A stretch of DNA of 64,000 nucleotides from positions 86,263,540 to 86,327,539 of the forward strand of contig CM068839.1 of the NCBI GenBank assembly GCA_028554795.2, in the 5' to 3' direction. The position numbers and the translations under genes were made by a program. Under the pieces are notes generated by a model. That model saw nothing but the letters and a program-made list of their open reading frames with translations, was not told where the DNA came from and did no database searches. Source of the stretch: Sinohyriopsis cumingii. Its lineage: Eukaryota; Mollusca; Bivalvia; Unionida; Unionidae. The first letter of the stretch is position 1. The number at the start of each line of letters is the position of its first letter. Positions 7,232 through 19,189 of the stretch are shown piece by piece.

Positions 7232-8089
7232 TTTTTTTTCGGATCCTTCAGAAGATATCATCCCTAGATCTTCAAGTACATCCCCCCTTTCTTCCGGAAC
7301 CTCTTCTATTTTTAAAGCAGAGAAAGATGGAACTAGTTTCTCTTTTTTAGGTCTTCCACGTTTTTGTTTAGGTTTCGGTTGTTGTTCAGGTGGCGGTTGA
7401 TGTTTCTGTCTTGGAGTTTGCTTTTGCTCTTGTGATCGCTGTTCTTCTTCCGGTTCTATGATTAATGGCGCTGTAATTGCTAATTTTTTAGCACCTTTTT
7501 TATGCCGTTTATCCTGTCTCGTTTGGATATCAAATCGATCCGATCCTGACATATACTCTCGATAAAATTGCTCACTTGTATCTAACCGTTCGATACCCCT
7601 TTTTATTTTATACACTCCATCAAGAAATTGTTGTTTTTTCACCTGTTGTTCGGCATTTTTTAGAAATTTTTCTCTTGAGTGATAAGCACGAGTAACCTCA
7701 GCACCAAAAGCGATTGCATCCTCTCTGGTATTAATTGGAATTTTTTTTATTTTATCCACAAAATCTTCAATAAAGTCTGTTTTATAATTAAATCCCTTAA
7801 TTGGTTTAGGTTGAGCTTGTTTAAGTTCTTCTATCGCCTGAAGCAAACTTTTCTGTGATTGTTCAGGACCAGCAGGATCAGGTTTTCCTACGATAGCCGT
7901 TGTAACCGCTTTGGTAGCTACTGTTACAGGTTTGAATAATTCCTCCGCGGCCTCTGCGAAACCTTCCTTTACTTGCTGTCTTACTTGTAATTTTTCTCTG
8001 ACATTATCTCTGACAGGAATAAATTTTTTGATTGCTTCAAGTCGTTCTCGAGCTAGTCTAGTAGTACGTGCTTCTCCGATGTTGGCCAT
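7187..8089 (-). CDS. Gene A: unknown, possibly scaffold protein of E1 (300 aa in frame)
   Basis: This is the first gene of the E1 run, starting 50 bp inside the terminal cassette. The N-terminal ~60 residues are conserved with E2 (MANI.EA.TTRLARERLE, FLPVRD-like, LFKPVT). The middle is helical and charged (NTREDAIAFGAEVTRAYHSREKFLK), followed by a Gln/Pro/Lys-rich disordered tract (about 215-265, KRGRPKK) and an acidic section. After GSEKKRR the frame departs from the homologous C-terminal domain found at 7000-7231, so the last ~15 residues are probably not native. The family recurs next to capsid genes in animal Polinton-like elements, with 'TRLA.ER' at the start and 'AGN' near the end. A scaffold or tegument role is only a guess. 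Confidence 0.65.
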   Translation of the reverse strand: MANIGEARTTRLARERLEAIKKFIPVRDNVREKLQVRQQVKEGFAEAAEELFKPVTVATKAVTTAIVGKPDPAGPEQSQKSLLQAIEELKQAQPKPIKGFNYKTDFIEDFVDKIKKIPINTREDAIAFGAEVTRAYHSREKFLKNAEQQVKKQQFLDGVYKIKRGIERLDTSEQFYREYMSGSDRFDIQTRQDKRHKKGAKKLAITAPLIIEPEEEQRSQEQKQTPRQKHQPPPEQQPKPKQKRGRPKKEKLVPSFSALKIEEVPEERGDVLEDLGMISSEGSEKKRRWSKNRKRFYCLS

Positions 8090-8137
8090 TATTGTTAACT
8101 TAAATTTTTAATTCACAACAGAAATCCTAAAATGATT

Positions 8138-8373
8138 AGCAGCAGAGGGACTACGCCACCAACGTCGCCGTCGACGTCACCCCCGTGAAGAAACTATTTT
8201 TTATAGCGAGTTATCGCTGTCGAAATAACCCCGTTAGCCAGAAAAGAGGATTTAGTCATCATAGTTTCTGGCTAGAAGGGTTTATTTTGTGAAATAAGAA
8301 CTTCTATCAGAAGAGTTTTTAATAGATGGTCCTGTCGGACGAAAAAGTTGGTGGGCCCAGTCTCTCTGCTGCT
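8138..8373. repeat. E1 terminal cassette, hairpin-rich, bounded by inverted AGCAGCAGAGGGACT
   Basis: AGCAGCAGAGGGACT at 8138-8152 is inverted at 8359-8373 with one mismatch. Inside are a perfect 10-bp stem (TAGCCAGAAA 8235-8244 with TTTCTGGCTA 8265-8274), a TTATTT/AAATAA hairpin at 8283-8298, and a CG-rich block near 8160-8185. Host-like microsatellite DNA begins soon after, so this is the right end of E1. The AG start fits Polinton termini (5'-AG). Possible roles are terminal inverted repeat, replication origin or telomere-like end. Confidence 0.65.
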
Positions 8374-8418
8374 TGAAGTAACATCACTTGTTATAGTTTC
8401 AGCTTTTGTGTCTTTTGA

Positions 8419-8419
<1 letters not shown>

Positions 8420-8486
<67 letters not shown>
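8420..8486. repeat. Compound (CT)n(TA)n microsatellite
   Basis: About 18 CT units followed directly by about 15 AT units. It lies just outside the E1 end. Confidence 0.95.
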
Positions 8487-8488
<2 letters not shown>

Positions 8489-11400
8489 GGGCGTGTTAAC
8501 AGAGTCTTGGCTCTCCGCATGCATCAAACATAGATACGATCGTAGTAAGAGTTTGGAAAGTCATGGGCAGAGCAAGTCATACCCTTTTTCATTGTTTGGT
8601 GTCATTGCAGGGTATCAGGTATTGCTTTATGCCAATATTGCAACAAGAATTGGACATTTTGCTGGAAAGATGGAACAACCACAACATTTCACGCAGTAGA
8701 CAAGCAGTCTGTCCAAATGCAGACCTACTGTTCTACACTTGCTTCCCGAAGAAACTGGTAATTGTTTTTAGGCACACAATGATTAACAGTGTTTTGCTGT
8801 ATTGTATGCATGTTGTGTACAATACAATCCCGACATACATGTATATTGCGTTCCTGAAAAACCTCGTGTATGTCGAATTCGCACGACTCGGTTTGAATTT
8901 TTTTTCTCATAGGAAATAATAGAAAAATGAGGGGTTGCGTTACTTAGACTTAACATATATGACACCAAAGGTACCAACAATAAAAACTTTTCAACCATTA
9001 CTTTATTGCCTCAGTTTGCGCATCTCGTAAGGCGTTCGCGTGTATAACCGAATGACGCATAAAATATTGCTTTTGGAATAATACAGAAATACAGAGGTGT
9101 ATTTTCTGCTGGAGTGTTCACATTAATTCGCGTCAACGCGAAACATGGTTAAATCAAGTACGTGTAAGTTAGGAGCTAACTGTATTACAGGTATTTTGGC
9201 TATTGTTTATAGGTATTGACTAACCGTTGTTAGTGAATGTGGAAAAGCTAGTTCAGTTCTCACTTTGTGCGTGGTTTGTTCTGAGGTTTATATTTCAAGT
9301 TGTCTCTAGAAATAATACATGCAAGTCAAGGCAGTTAATACAAAATGGATTCATAGCTTGCAAGCGCCTTCGAAAAAAGGAATTTATTTTAGTGTCTCTG
9401 ATGGGGATGTGGATATACATGTATTATGTGAGAAATATAACATTATGTTATTCTTTCCCTTTGGTTTACAACATGGTCTATGCATTATGATTGCATTGAA
9501 GTCCTTATGTAATTCCAGTTATTAATGAATATTGTGCTATAAAAGAAACCATGTAACATGATATTTGATAACATGTATCATTAAAAAGTGTCTTTCTTTA
9601 GAAACTCTGAGTATCCGACTTAGATTGAAGAAGTGAAAAGAATTAATAGTGAAAAGTGAAATGCCAGAGGTTCCAGAGGTCCAATAGGTGTCACTGTAAA
9701 ATACCCGTATACAGACATTAGGTTGAAGTTGCTTGCCGTGTTCGCTCATCGTCTTATTCGTGCACATGTTGAATACCGATGTTGAATGTTATTTTTTTTT
9801 TTCACACATTGGTGATTATGTGATTCGACAGTGATATATTTGTATTGGTCCTGCAAAAATGTCAGCGTTTCTTGGATTCAGTCATAGTATTCATTGCCAA
9901 CCTTATACGAAAATAGACATTGGTTTGTAAGAAATAACAGATCATAGTGAAAAAGTCTAGGGTGTTACTGTCAGGTTGTTATTCCTATATTGAACACATT
10001 GAATGAAGTTCTCTGAAGACAAAAAATCAGTGAAAGATACCATTTTCGTTTTTGCATGATAAGCCAATAAAATGAAAGCAGGCATACTTATATAACCAGA
10101 TATGTACTGACAAATTATTTTTAATATATGCAGGTTTCACCGATTGTCAAGACGACATAGACTTCGCATTTTTTCAATGTCAAGAACCAAGCAGAAGTGG
10201 ATCACCAGAGTTGACCTGCGTGATCGTGGTGTGTAACACATAATTGGCTGGAGTGATGCGCAGTAATGGAAAGAGGCATTGCAACAGTACTTTAATATCC
10301 TGGAAATGAGTCTTTACCAACATTTTCAATGTGTACTTTGAAACGATGAAAACTACTTTCCATCCCTCAGTCCGTACTTTAGAGTATTCTGCTGATCAAA
10401 TGTATTGTCATAAACAATCATCTGCTTTAATGTTCTTAAAATACAAACAGTCTTAAGAATTACAGCCGCTGTTTTCTTCCTTTGAGATAACAAATGTACA
10501 GCTTTTTCAGTTTGCTGGAATGGGCATTTAAATTTACATTGCTTGAATTTATGGTCGCAAAACAAGAAGCATGATAAAGATTGTTTTATATATTTTCTTT
10601 CTCTTAACGACCATAGGTAACGTGCAAACCTTCTTTCTACTGTTGCGTGTGTGGTTTATTACTTTAACCATCTGGTCAAGAGGTTTGACACTTTGGTCAC
10701 ACGTTTTCTTCATTACATATTCTAAAAACTCTTGATTCAGTTCACCTCTTGTTTGGAATGTAGCATCTCCAGACATGTCCCCAGAAAGGGGTCATACGAT
10801 CAAGAGGTATTCTTTACACTTTTTAACTAAGTTCATAACACTTTTCAGCTAATACTATATTTCACCAGTTACATATTTGATAATGTTTAGCAAATGTATT
10901 CCATTACCGGAATATCACATATCATATAATTTCCCTCAGTATCGTTCCGTCACTTCGGTTATTCCCATACATGGAGTAACTGCGTCATGAATTAACCTCA
11001 ACTGCAAGGTTCATTAAAGGTGCGTTTGTCAGTACGAATAAAGTGGTGCTGAAGTAACTATCTCTGTATGATGTGTTCCATTTGGCTTCAGTATCTACAC
11101 TCAGTTTAAGTTCATATGTGTCAATGAAAGAAAGACTCGAATTTGCAAATAAGGGGCCTGAGTGGGAGTGATATCGCTAACATTGCTTATGTTGGTCTGT
11201 AATGTTAAATACACATTGGGAGCAGGCAAAACTATTTTCGCTGAGTAACAGGCTAGTGGGTATGTTATGAACTATTGATGTTGCTGGTAATCCCTAAAAC
11301 AGGAAGAAACGATGCATGCAATTCTTCATGAATAAAGGAAGGATAGATTTTATTACAAATTATATTAAGGCATTCCAGATTGTATCATACGCAAACGAAA

Positions 11401-12596
11401 TACAGAACGCAAACTGAATTGGGTATGACTAACCCATAACGAATGAACACAAGGTTCTACAGGTCTTTCCTAGGGAAGCGAAACAGTTGTTAAGGGTGTC
11501 AGAACACTTTACCGACTGAAGATATCCTCATGCAGAAGTCAAATATTGAAACTAATATAAATGAAATCGAAGAAACAGGTCTTATTACACGCACAAATGT
11601 TTATTACTGACTACTGAAGAAGCGGACGTGTTGCTACGTAGGCCAAGAAAATCGAAACAGTTAACGCATTGCTTCATATAATAGCCTAATATATAAAAAC
11701 AACAAGAAGCCAAATGGTTGCTTCAGTGACCATTAAATCGGTATCAGTGCCAGAAAAAAAAAACATATATATATATATATATATAAAACTTTGGAGTCGT
11801 AAATTGTTTGAATGATATCCCTTATAAAAAGTTTTGCCACTTCTATGCTTGTATGGAGTCAACAAGCTAGCTAGGTCGGCAAGCAAGACTTTGTCAGTAG
11901 CCAAGCGAAAAACTAACTATGAATCAATCAGCTAAGATTGTAATGAGGTCTCATACAGGCAAGATTTTACCGAAAAAAAGCTACTCGCCAGTTAACATTA
12001 TCATAGTGCACTCGTATGCGTATGCACATATTGTGGACCTTTAAAGATCCGTATAAAAATACGAAACTTAAGTATAGAATCATTTGCATCACACACGTAC
12101 TTGGTGACAATAAGAACGAAACAATACTTATAATAGTCAATGATTTTAATAATGATAGCATGTTTAGGCTGCAAGCTCAATAAAAATGGCATTTCAACAG
12201 CAACGTGATAAGCGCAATTAAAGGTGACGTTATTGCTATAAGAAGGCCTTGCAAGTATGAATTATTATTATTATGGCTGATACTGGCCGACAGATTACAA
12301 AAACAAAGTCACAAATTTGTACATGCACAAAAAAGGAATGAAGTTGCACGAAACCTTCACTTCTGCACTGCCATAACAGAGTTAAATGTGGAGTATCAGG
12401 ACCAACCAGGGACATTGATTTCGTATGTATATTCTGTTTTCCAGATGATCGAATTTACTCAAAATGGAGTGGAAGTATTCCAGTTGTTCTGTATAATGTT
12501 GGTGTCTCGATCGGCAAATAAGTTCCATTTATAGATGTATGTACATTGTAATAAAAGCACATAAAAATCCACATATTTGGGATTCGTACAATCGAC

Positions 12597-12599
<3 letters not shown>
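8487..12599. other. No gene seen (host intergenic or intronic)
   Basis: AT-rich, with only short scattered ORFs in all frames and no recognisable domain or exon. A short (AT)n tract lies at 11764-11785. Confidence 0.6.

Positions 12600-12630
<31 letters not shown>
12600..12630. repeat. (CT)n microsatellite
   Basis: About 15 uninterrupted CT units. Confidence 0.95.
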
Positions 12631-12631
<1 letters not shown>

Positions 12632-15600
12632 GCTTTACTCTTTGTAGCTAGCGCTCTCAATTTCTCTTCATATGTTCTCATCACGTAGGTAAATTATACT
12701 TTTTGACTTGCGTTATAAAAGTATAATGTACCTGCATGAAGAGCATTCTTATCGAGGATAGAAAACGCCAGAAGAAATAAAGAAGAACTGTTGCCAACAT
12801 GTATGTCAGGCAACACCTAGGTAATATATAGAATCCTTGCATATACACTTTGTTATGAATTTAATTTATAATCTGTAAGTGACATAGACAATAACAGCTG
12901 TGTAAATTCATATGTTCTTCTATTCAGATTTGCTAATTATCGGAAAGTTTGTGCCGCGGGAGTTAGACGGACAAAGGATCTAGCTAGTTCCTAAATTGAA
13001 CAATGTCTGCATGTCTTTAACTGTAAGAAACTGTGTCATAAACAATCTCGAAAACGGCGCCATGACTAAGCAAATAGGTGTATTGACTTTGTGACCCACT
13101 TCAGTAGCGCCTCGGCTTACGGAGCATCAATGTGCAAAATAGGAACATTGACACTCTAATTTTGTTCCGGTAAATTCAACTTTGAAATAAGTCATTCATC
13201 AACTTCCCGATAAAAAATTTAGTGTATCTCATGACAATATTTCTGACTTCTTGTTGAACTAACACATTTTTCTATACATGTACCGGCACATGGGCTTATT
13301 CACTTTCGGTGTTGTGCTGAGCCTGAAAACAGAAAATTGAGCTGGTGCAATACATAGTATGATATGCTTTAACATTATTAAGGTTGAACAGTTTCATGTG
13401 ACGTAAGATATCGTAAAAATGCATCTTCTTCTGATAATCATGCACTGGTTTTGCGGTTTTAACATGTTCGGTTTTGATCGACAACATTAAATGGTTATAT
13501 TCAATATGTTGCGCGCATGCAAACATTTATGTAAAAATCCCATTTAATATCACCTTAACTTCGTGACATTCAGTGCTACTTTCTTTTCGTATTTTAAAAA
13601 AAAAAAACTTGATTCGTTTCATCACTTTATCTCGAACTGGCAAAATGGAAAATTAGTAACAGTAAGGTAAGATCCGTTTAGGATAGCATTAATTTAGGAC
13701 ATTTAATGCACTTTAAGATGATAGATCGATTAGTTTGGACATGTGAACAGTTTGTATTATCAAAAACGTTTAGGCGATTGAATATATAAATACAAATACA
13801 CAAATTATGCAATTATTTTTATCCAAAGTATATATGACTTCCCTGACCAGAACTAGTGGACTTGCCACCTATCACTGTTTACGTTACTTAGAAATATATT
13901 GTATCATATAATAGCTGTATACAAAGCCGGACACAGCAGTGCGATGACGAGACACAAATAACACCCAATACTGAGATAACCAAACCGTACACCTAAATCT
14001 CGAATCAGGTTTTAAAAACGAATGAAACGAGAAAAATAGTCGCAGCAAACGTCATGAAGATAAACTAGGTGTTATACACATTTATTGCAAGCAGATGTAA
14101 GATTAATCCGAAAAATCAACCATACAAATCTGTGTTGATACTGATGGACGATCTTGTGGGCCTGATGTCGCCTGTACATTAAAATGTGCAATTTTGCTGC
14201 ATGCAAATGATTCAGAAACAAACCTGCGTACACTTTAGACACATTCCGTTAATTGGTAACAGCCATATCAAGCGAGAAATTCAAAGTGGCCACAGGACAT
14301 ATGGTTGTAAAAGTCCAGGTGGATTTACAAGTCACCAAACATATGATTTTCTCAGGAAATATAATCTACATGTCACCATAAGAACCCTTCAGCCGACGGT
14401 AGCTGCACAGCCACGAGAAATACCTGTAAGTGTATAACATGTACACCGATCTGTGCAGCCAAATTTGAATGCAGATAATTGCAGCTTTTAATGAATATGT
14501 GATATCAGCCCCTCACCCAGAAATCAATATCATCACGGGTGAAGGGCTGATTTATCAGTCTAATGTAAGATTGAATACGAAAAACCAGCACGCATTTTTC
14601 TAAAAAAGATGCAATTTTTTATCACGTCTTACGTTACATAAAACTTTTCAGCCTTTGATATTCTTGTGCAATTGTCAACTATGCACAGATTACATTAAAA
14701 TATCACCAGATATATTGTTTGCAATACCCCCACCCCCAGTCCCATTGTATCGCACAGGACCGGAAGCGATGCCAAAGATTCTAAGCTGGTATATATACAA
14801 TACACATTTTTGTCTTCTAGATCAATCCTAAGGATCATACTTTAAATATATGCAGCTTCTTCCATTCTGACCACCTTTGTTATTTAGGAAACAATGATTG
14901 ACCGAGAAGATCCGACTGCAAGGAACTACTTTATTTATTCTACAAACAAATAGAGTGGTAGATATTGTTGAAGTAGTCTGAATAGATTGTTGTTTATTTG
15001 TCTTGTTTGTGGTTGCTTTTTTGTGCCGAGAACTTTCCTGCGGAAAAATAATGTACGATTTTCTTCTGTAAATTATTGTGCCGTCATACATCCAAGGCAT
15101 AATCTTGTATCACAGAAGTAACCGAGGACTCACCTATTGATACAAGACAGTGAGTGAACTATAACAACTATATCATCCTACTCTCATACTCAAGCCCAAA
15201 GAAGTCATTCAGAAATGCCATATCAAATAATTCGCAATCAACAATTTCAACAAGTAGTATTAGTTGATTAATCGATGTGCTCGCGGATGGAAACATCTTT
15301 TCGGCAAATTAGATGGTTGGGTTCATGCTGAATTCAAGAAATGGTTCTCTGGATTCCCCTGTTTCAAATTTAAGAATTCTCTCAATTGTGACCTGCCGTA
15401 GTCTTCCAGCTGAAAAGACCGATATAGGAACGTAAGTAATGATGTTCGCACATGACGTAATAGTTGCATGCTTTTACTATGACCCAATATTTCAAATCTC
15501 ATTATTAATGTCAACACATATTTACTAATACGTCGATCTTTCGTCGTAAATGTAAAATGAGCATAACAATGTTGTTAATTATTGGCATAAATGTTTTGAG

Positions 15601-16219
15601 CATTTGTAGTTTCAATATTCTTAGCAGATTTCTTCGTGGTGTGTGACTATTATCAGAGTCATATGCTTCTGCTAATACGGGCTAATACGTATAGTGGTCT
15701 TGTTTTGACTTTAAATATTTGGCACTGTCGAGGTGCTATTAAAATTATAAACAATACATATTTAAATCAACTTGTGAGATTTATTATATATATCTCATTC
15801 ATGTCATTTATACTGCCATTAGTTTTTTCTTCAAGATTTGTCTTTCAAATGAATGAAGTAATAAATATAAAAAAAGAATAAAGATGGAATGTTAATTATA
15901 ACAAAGAACATTTATTACTAATTGTGTATATCATTAGATGTTGAAACTAAAGCGAAACACAGGGATAATCACATTCGTGAATTGGGCTGCATGATAGGTT
16001 CGGTAATTGTCAGTCTGAGATTAACACTGCATATTACATGTTAGACATTCAAAACATTATTCAAAAGTTATCAAGAAGAAACGTTCTGCTTGGCAATGTT
16101 CAAAAACGTTATCAAACAAGTACGACACCACAACAAGAAGACATTTCATATGGTTCTGACGCTCTATTGGGCGAAAAGAATTTCCACCAATGACAGATAA
16201 GATCACTCCTTCCTTTTAA
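12631..16219. other. No gene seen
   Basis: AT-rich single-copy-looking DNA with short ORFs only. An imperfect inverted pair near 14505-14550 (ATATCAGCCCCTCACCC and GGGTGAAGGGCTGAT) could form a hairpin. Confidence 0.55.
14506..14553. repeat. Small inverted repeat
   Basis: ATCAGCCCCTCACCC is repeated inverted as GGGTGAAGGGCTGAT about 20 bp on. This is a potential hairpin in noncoding DNA, with no known role. Confidence 0.5.
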
Positions 16220-18370
16220 CGTGTGAGTCAAAATAGCTGCTGTGGTGCACGTATTGGAAATGCGAGTGGCACTATTTTCATTTAGGATAAAGTACACATC
16301 ATTAGAATTGTTTTGGTGAAAACCACATGTCATAATGATTATACATTTACAGAAGTAGTGACAACAAGATTCTTTTAAAATAGTCGTCATGGCAATCGTA
16401 TTGGATGTACAAGTGGACGATTCCCATTTAGGTCCCACTTGGTATAATAATAGGTATACTTCTGAAAACCCCTTGCAGATATAACCATCCATTTTGAAGA
16501 AGTAGAGATAACAATATGCATGAAGGAGTAGTAATAAGAAGATATTCAAGATGGCTGCCATGACAGTCATATTGGACGCACGATCAGAACCATTTTAATT
16601 TAGGACCCGCTAGACATCACATGAAATCATTTAGTGAAAACACTATGTTAATATAACGATCTATGTACGAGGGGTAGGAGTAAAAACAAAATTATGACTG
16701 CGGCAGTAATATTGGTAGTCAGATAGGTACCATTGTCCTTCAAGACCAACTAGACCTGATAAGAAGCCTTTTAGTGAAAACGCAATGCCGATATGACCAT
16801 CCATTCCGGAGAAATCGCAGTAAGAATATTTTCAAGATGGCTACCATAGTAGCTATAATGGACGGCAGATCGGTACCATTTTAATATAGTACCAAGTCGC
16901 GACATCAGTGAAAATTTAATTTTTATATTACCATCCATGAATGAGAATTAAGAAATAAGAAGACTTTCAACACGGATGTCAGATTGACACCATTTTCATT
17001 TTGGAGCAAGTGAACATTAAAGACGTTTTAGTGAAAACCACGTGTCATAGACCATCCATTCAGAAGGAGTAGGGATAACAAGATTTTCAAGATGGCTAGA
17101 TACGGTTGTCTGCAGCAACATTTTCATTTCGGGTAAGGTAGACCATGAGATAAATGTGTATATAAAGTTTCATGACAATACTTCAATTAGATTAGGAGTA
17201 GCGACTAAAAACTTCTTCAACCATTTATTCAGGAGGACTAGCGGTATAAAGATTTTCAAGATGGATGTCGGCCATACTGGACGTCAGATTTACACTACTT
17301 TCTTATGCGACCAACATAAGAAATAATCTGTGTGAAAACCCTATGACGATATCATCAACCATGTAGAAGAAATAACAAAAACAAGATTTTTAAAAGAGCA
17401 GCGGCTACAGACATATTGGACATCAGACTGACCACATTTTCATTTGAACCAATTAGACAGCATAGTAAGTTCTTTTATAGCGAAAACCGCGTGTTCAGAT
17501 GACCATCCATTCAGGATGAGTAGTGATAACAATATTTTAAAAATGGCCATTGTAGGGGCCATATTGGATGTGCACACAGCACGATTTTCATTTAGGGCCA
17601 TATAAGCCATAAGATGAATGTGTATGTAAAGTTTCATGGCAATTCTCGCAGTAGTTCAGGAGGTGTAACAATAGCAAACTTGTACCAACGAACAGACGGA
17701 CAAGGGAAGACGGACGACAGACGACTGACAATGGACAATAGACTATCCCATAAGCTCTTCTGATCTATGGCCAACACCATTTCATTTTGAACCGATTAGA
17801 AATCTTAAGAAGTCTTTTAGTGAAAACGCCATTTTGATTCAGGAGAAGTAGCGATAACAAGATCTTCAATATGGCTGCCATGGCGGCCATATTAACATAA
17901 TATCATAAGCATTTTTATTTATTTATGTATTTATTTTATTATGATAAATATACATTTTCACAAGAAGTGTTTCAATTAATTCCATACGGCAATATGACCA
18001 TCCATGCAGGAGTAGCAGCGATAAGAAGATGTTCAAGATGGCTACCATGGCACCATCTTCATTTATGACCAGATAGGGGTCATAAAAAGCCTTTTAGTAA
18101 AAACGCCATGTTGATATGACTATTCATTGAGTAGCGATAACAACAGTTTCAAGATAAATAAGGTGGTGACCATATTGCATGGGCGACCAGCACCATTTTC
18201 ATTTTGAACCATGTAGACCATGGGATGAATGTGTACGTAAAGTTTCATGGCAATCATCTAAGTAGTGAAGGAGGAGCGGCGATAACAAACATGTGGTAAC
18301 GGACTGAGGGACGACAGACGGCGGAAAGCAGACCAGTACAAAAGATTTTCTGCTCTATGGCCAGTCAATT
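16220..18370. repeat. Degenerate interspersed/tandem repeat field, mollusc type
   Basis: A unit of the form 'TTTTCAAGATGGCTGCCATGGCGGCCATATTGGA... CAGCACCATTTTCATTT.GGACC... TTTTAGTGAAAACC... TGACCATCCATTCAGGAGTAGCGATAACAA' recurs at least nine times (for example near 16550, 16835, 17090, 17260, 17540, 17865, 18030 and 18150). Two copies end with GTTTCATGGCAAT followed by a purine-rich GACGGACGACAGACG stretch (17630-17770 and 18240-18365). All copies point the same way. The spacing is irregular (about 120-290 bp) because units are truncated. I associate this repeat with mollusc genomes; it carries no ORF. Confidence 0.7.
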
Positions 18371-18472
18371 AAATACAAAAATATTTTGAACCATCTTTAT
18401 GTACCTTAGGCTTTCCTAAATGGTACTGGGAAATAGCAGAATACAGAAAATTCTGGCAATTTATGAAGGGGT

Positions 18473-18741
18473 GTGTGTGTGTGTGATTTAAGTTTTTAAC
18501 GTAGCTTTATCAATTTTTCAGTCATATCGCTACGATGTCTGCAGTGTGGCAGATTATATTGATGTCTAGCACTGGGGTATGATGCCACAGACATGTAGCA
18601 TGATGCCCCACCCAGTCACATTATCCTGACACCAGGCCGACCAGTCCTAACACTAACCTCGTAATGCTGAGCGTCAAGTGAGGCAGCTGTTAGTACCATT
18701 TTTGTAAGTCTTTGGTATGACTCGGCCGTGTATTGAGTAAT
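18473..18741 (-). mobile_element. tRNA-derived SINE, family S1, minus strand
   Basis: The same element is at 25232-25522 and 48958-49220. Shared blocks on its own strand are GTCATACCAAAGACTTA, AGCTGCCTC, GTCAGGATAATGTGACTGGGTGGG, GCATGATGCCCCAGTGCTAGA, ACTATAAACTG and a 3' TATGACTGAAAAATTGTTAAAGC followed by a CA-rich tail. Here it is inverted, with GTGTGTGTGTG at its tail side. Confidence 0.75.
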
Positions 18742-19189
18742 TTATGAAGGAACTCGATAATAATAATAATGATAATAATAGGTCATTAAACATGATAATT
18801 ACTGTTGATCAAATAAGATGAAGATTTAATTGATGAAGATTTAATCCCCTTAGCCGATAGATCTAGCTGAGTTGAAGCCTATAAAACTCGTGCAGTACAA
18901 GGCAAATTTAAAAAAAAAAAAAAATGCACACACATTCATTAATGTGGATAGTCACTTTATGCTGATTGGAAAAACATAGTTCTTGTTTATATCAAATGAG
19001 AATGAACACTAACTTAGCTGTTAAATGTCGTCTGCAAAAGTCTCAGCCGAATGCTGTAAATACGCCTGCCGATTATCAGTTTGGCTAACAGCGCCCCCCT
19101 GTGTTTGTTTGGATTTACGCTAGATGATTTACATTTTGACCTTAAATTGTAATGCTGTTTCGAGTCAGACCGTTTACTTTCCATACATT
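18742..19189. other. No gene seen
   Basis: AT-rich, including a (GATAAT)n-like stretch near 18760 and an A-run near 18908. Confidence 0.6.

Larger units (their letters stand above)
1..8373 (-). mobile_element. E1: virus-like (Polinton/PLV-type) element, virion-gene block, left end outside window
   Basis: Ten tightly packed ORFs on one strand with spacers of about 10-50 bp or short overlaps, richer in GC than the flanking DNA, ending on the right in a hairpin-rich cassette bounded by inverted AGCAGCAG motifs. The set is an adenain-like protease, a double-jelly-roll-type major capsid protein, a pX-like minor protein, a fibre, a membrane protein and a vertex-like protein. This is the morphogenesis module of Polintons/Mavericks and related viruses. 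No polymerase B, integrase or FtsK/HerA-type ATPase is visible. Two genes carry single-base frame breaks (near 1100 and at 7232-7239); the others are open. The element is probably a recently inserted endogenous copy. The class assignment rests on family resemblance read by eye, not on a search. Confidence 0.8.

Noticed and set aside
8348..8699. ORFs with (SL)n(YI)n
   Set aside because: Translation of the CT/AT microsatellite.
16112..16570. 152-codon minus-strand ORF
   Set aside because: Runs through the mollusc-type repeat field; no conserved domain.
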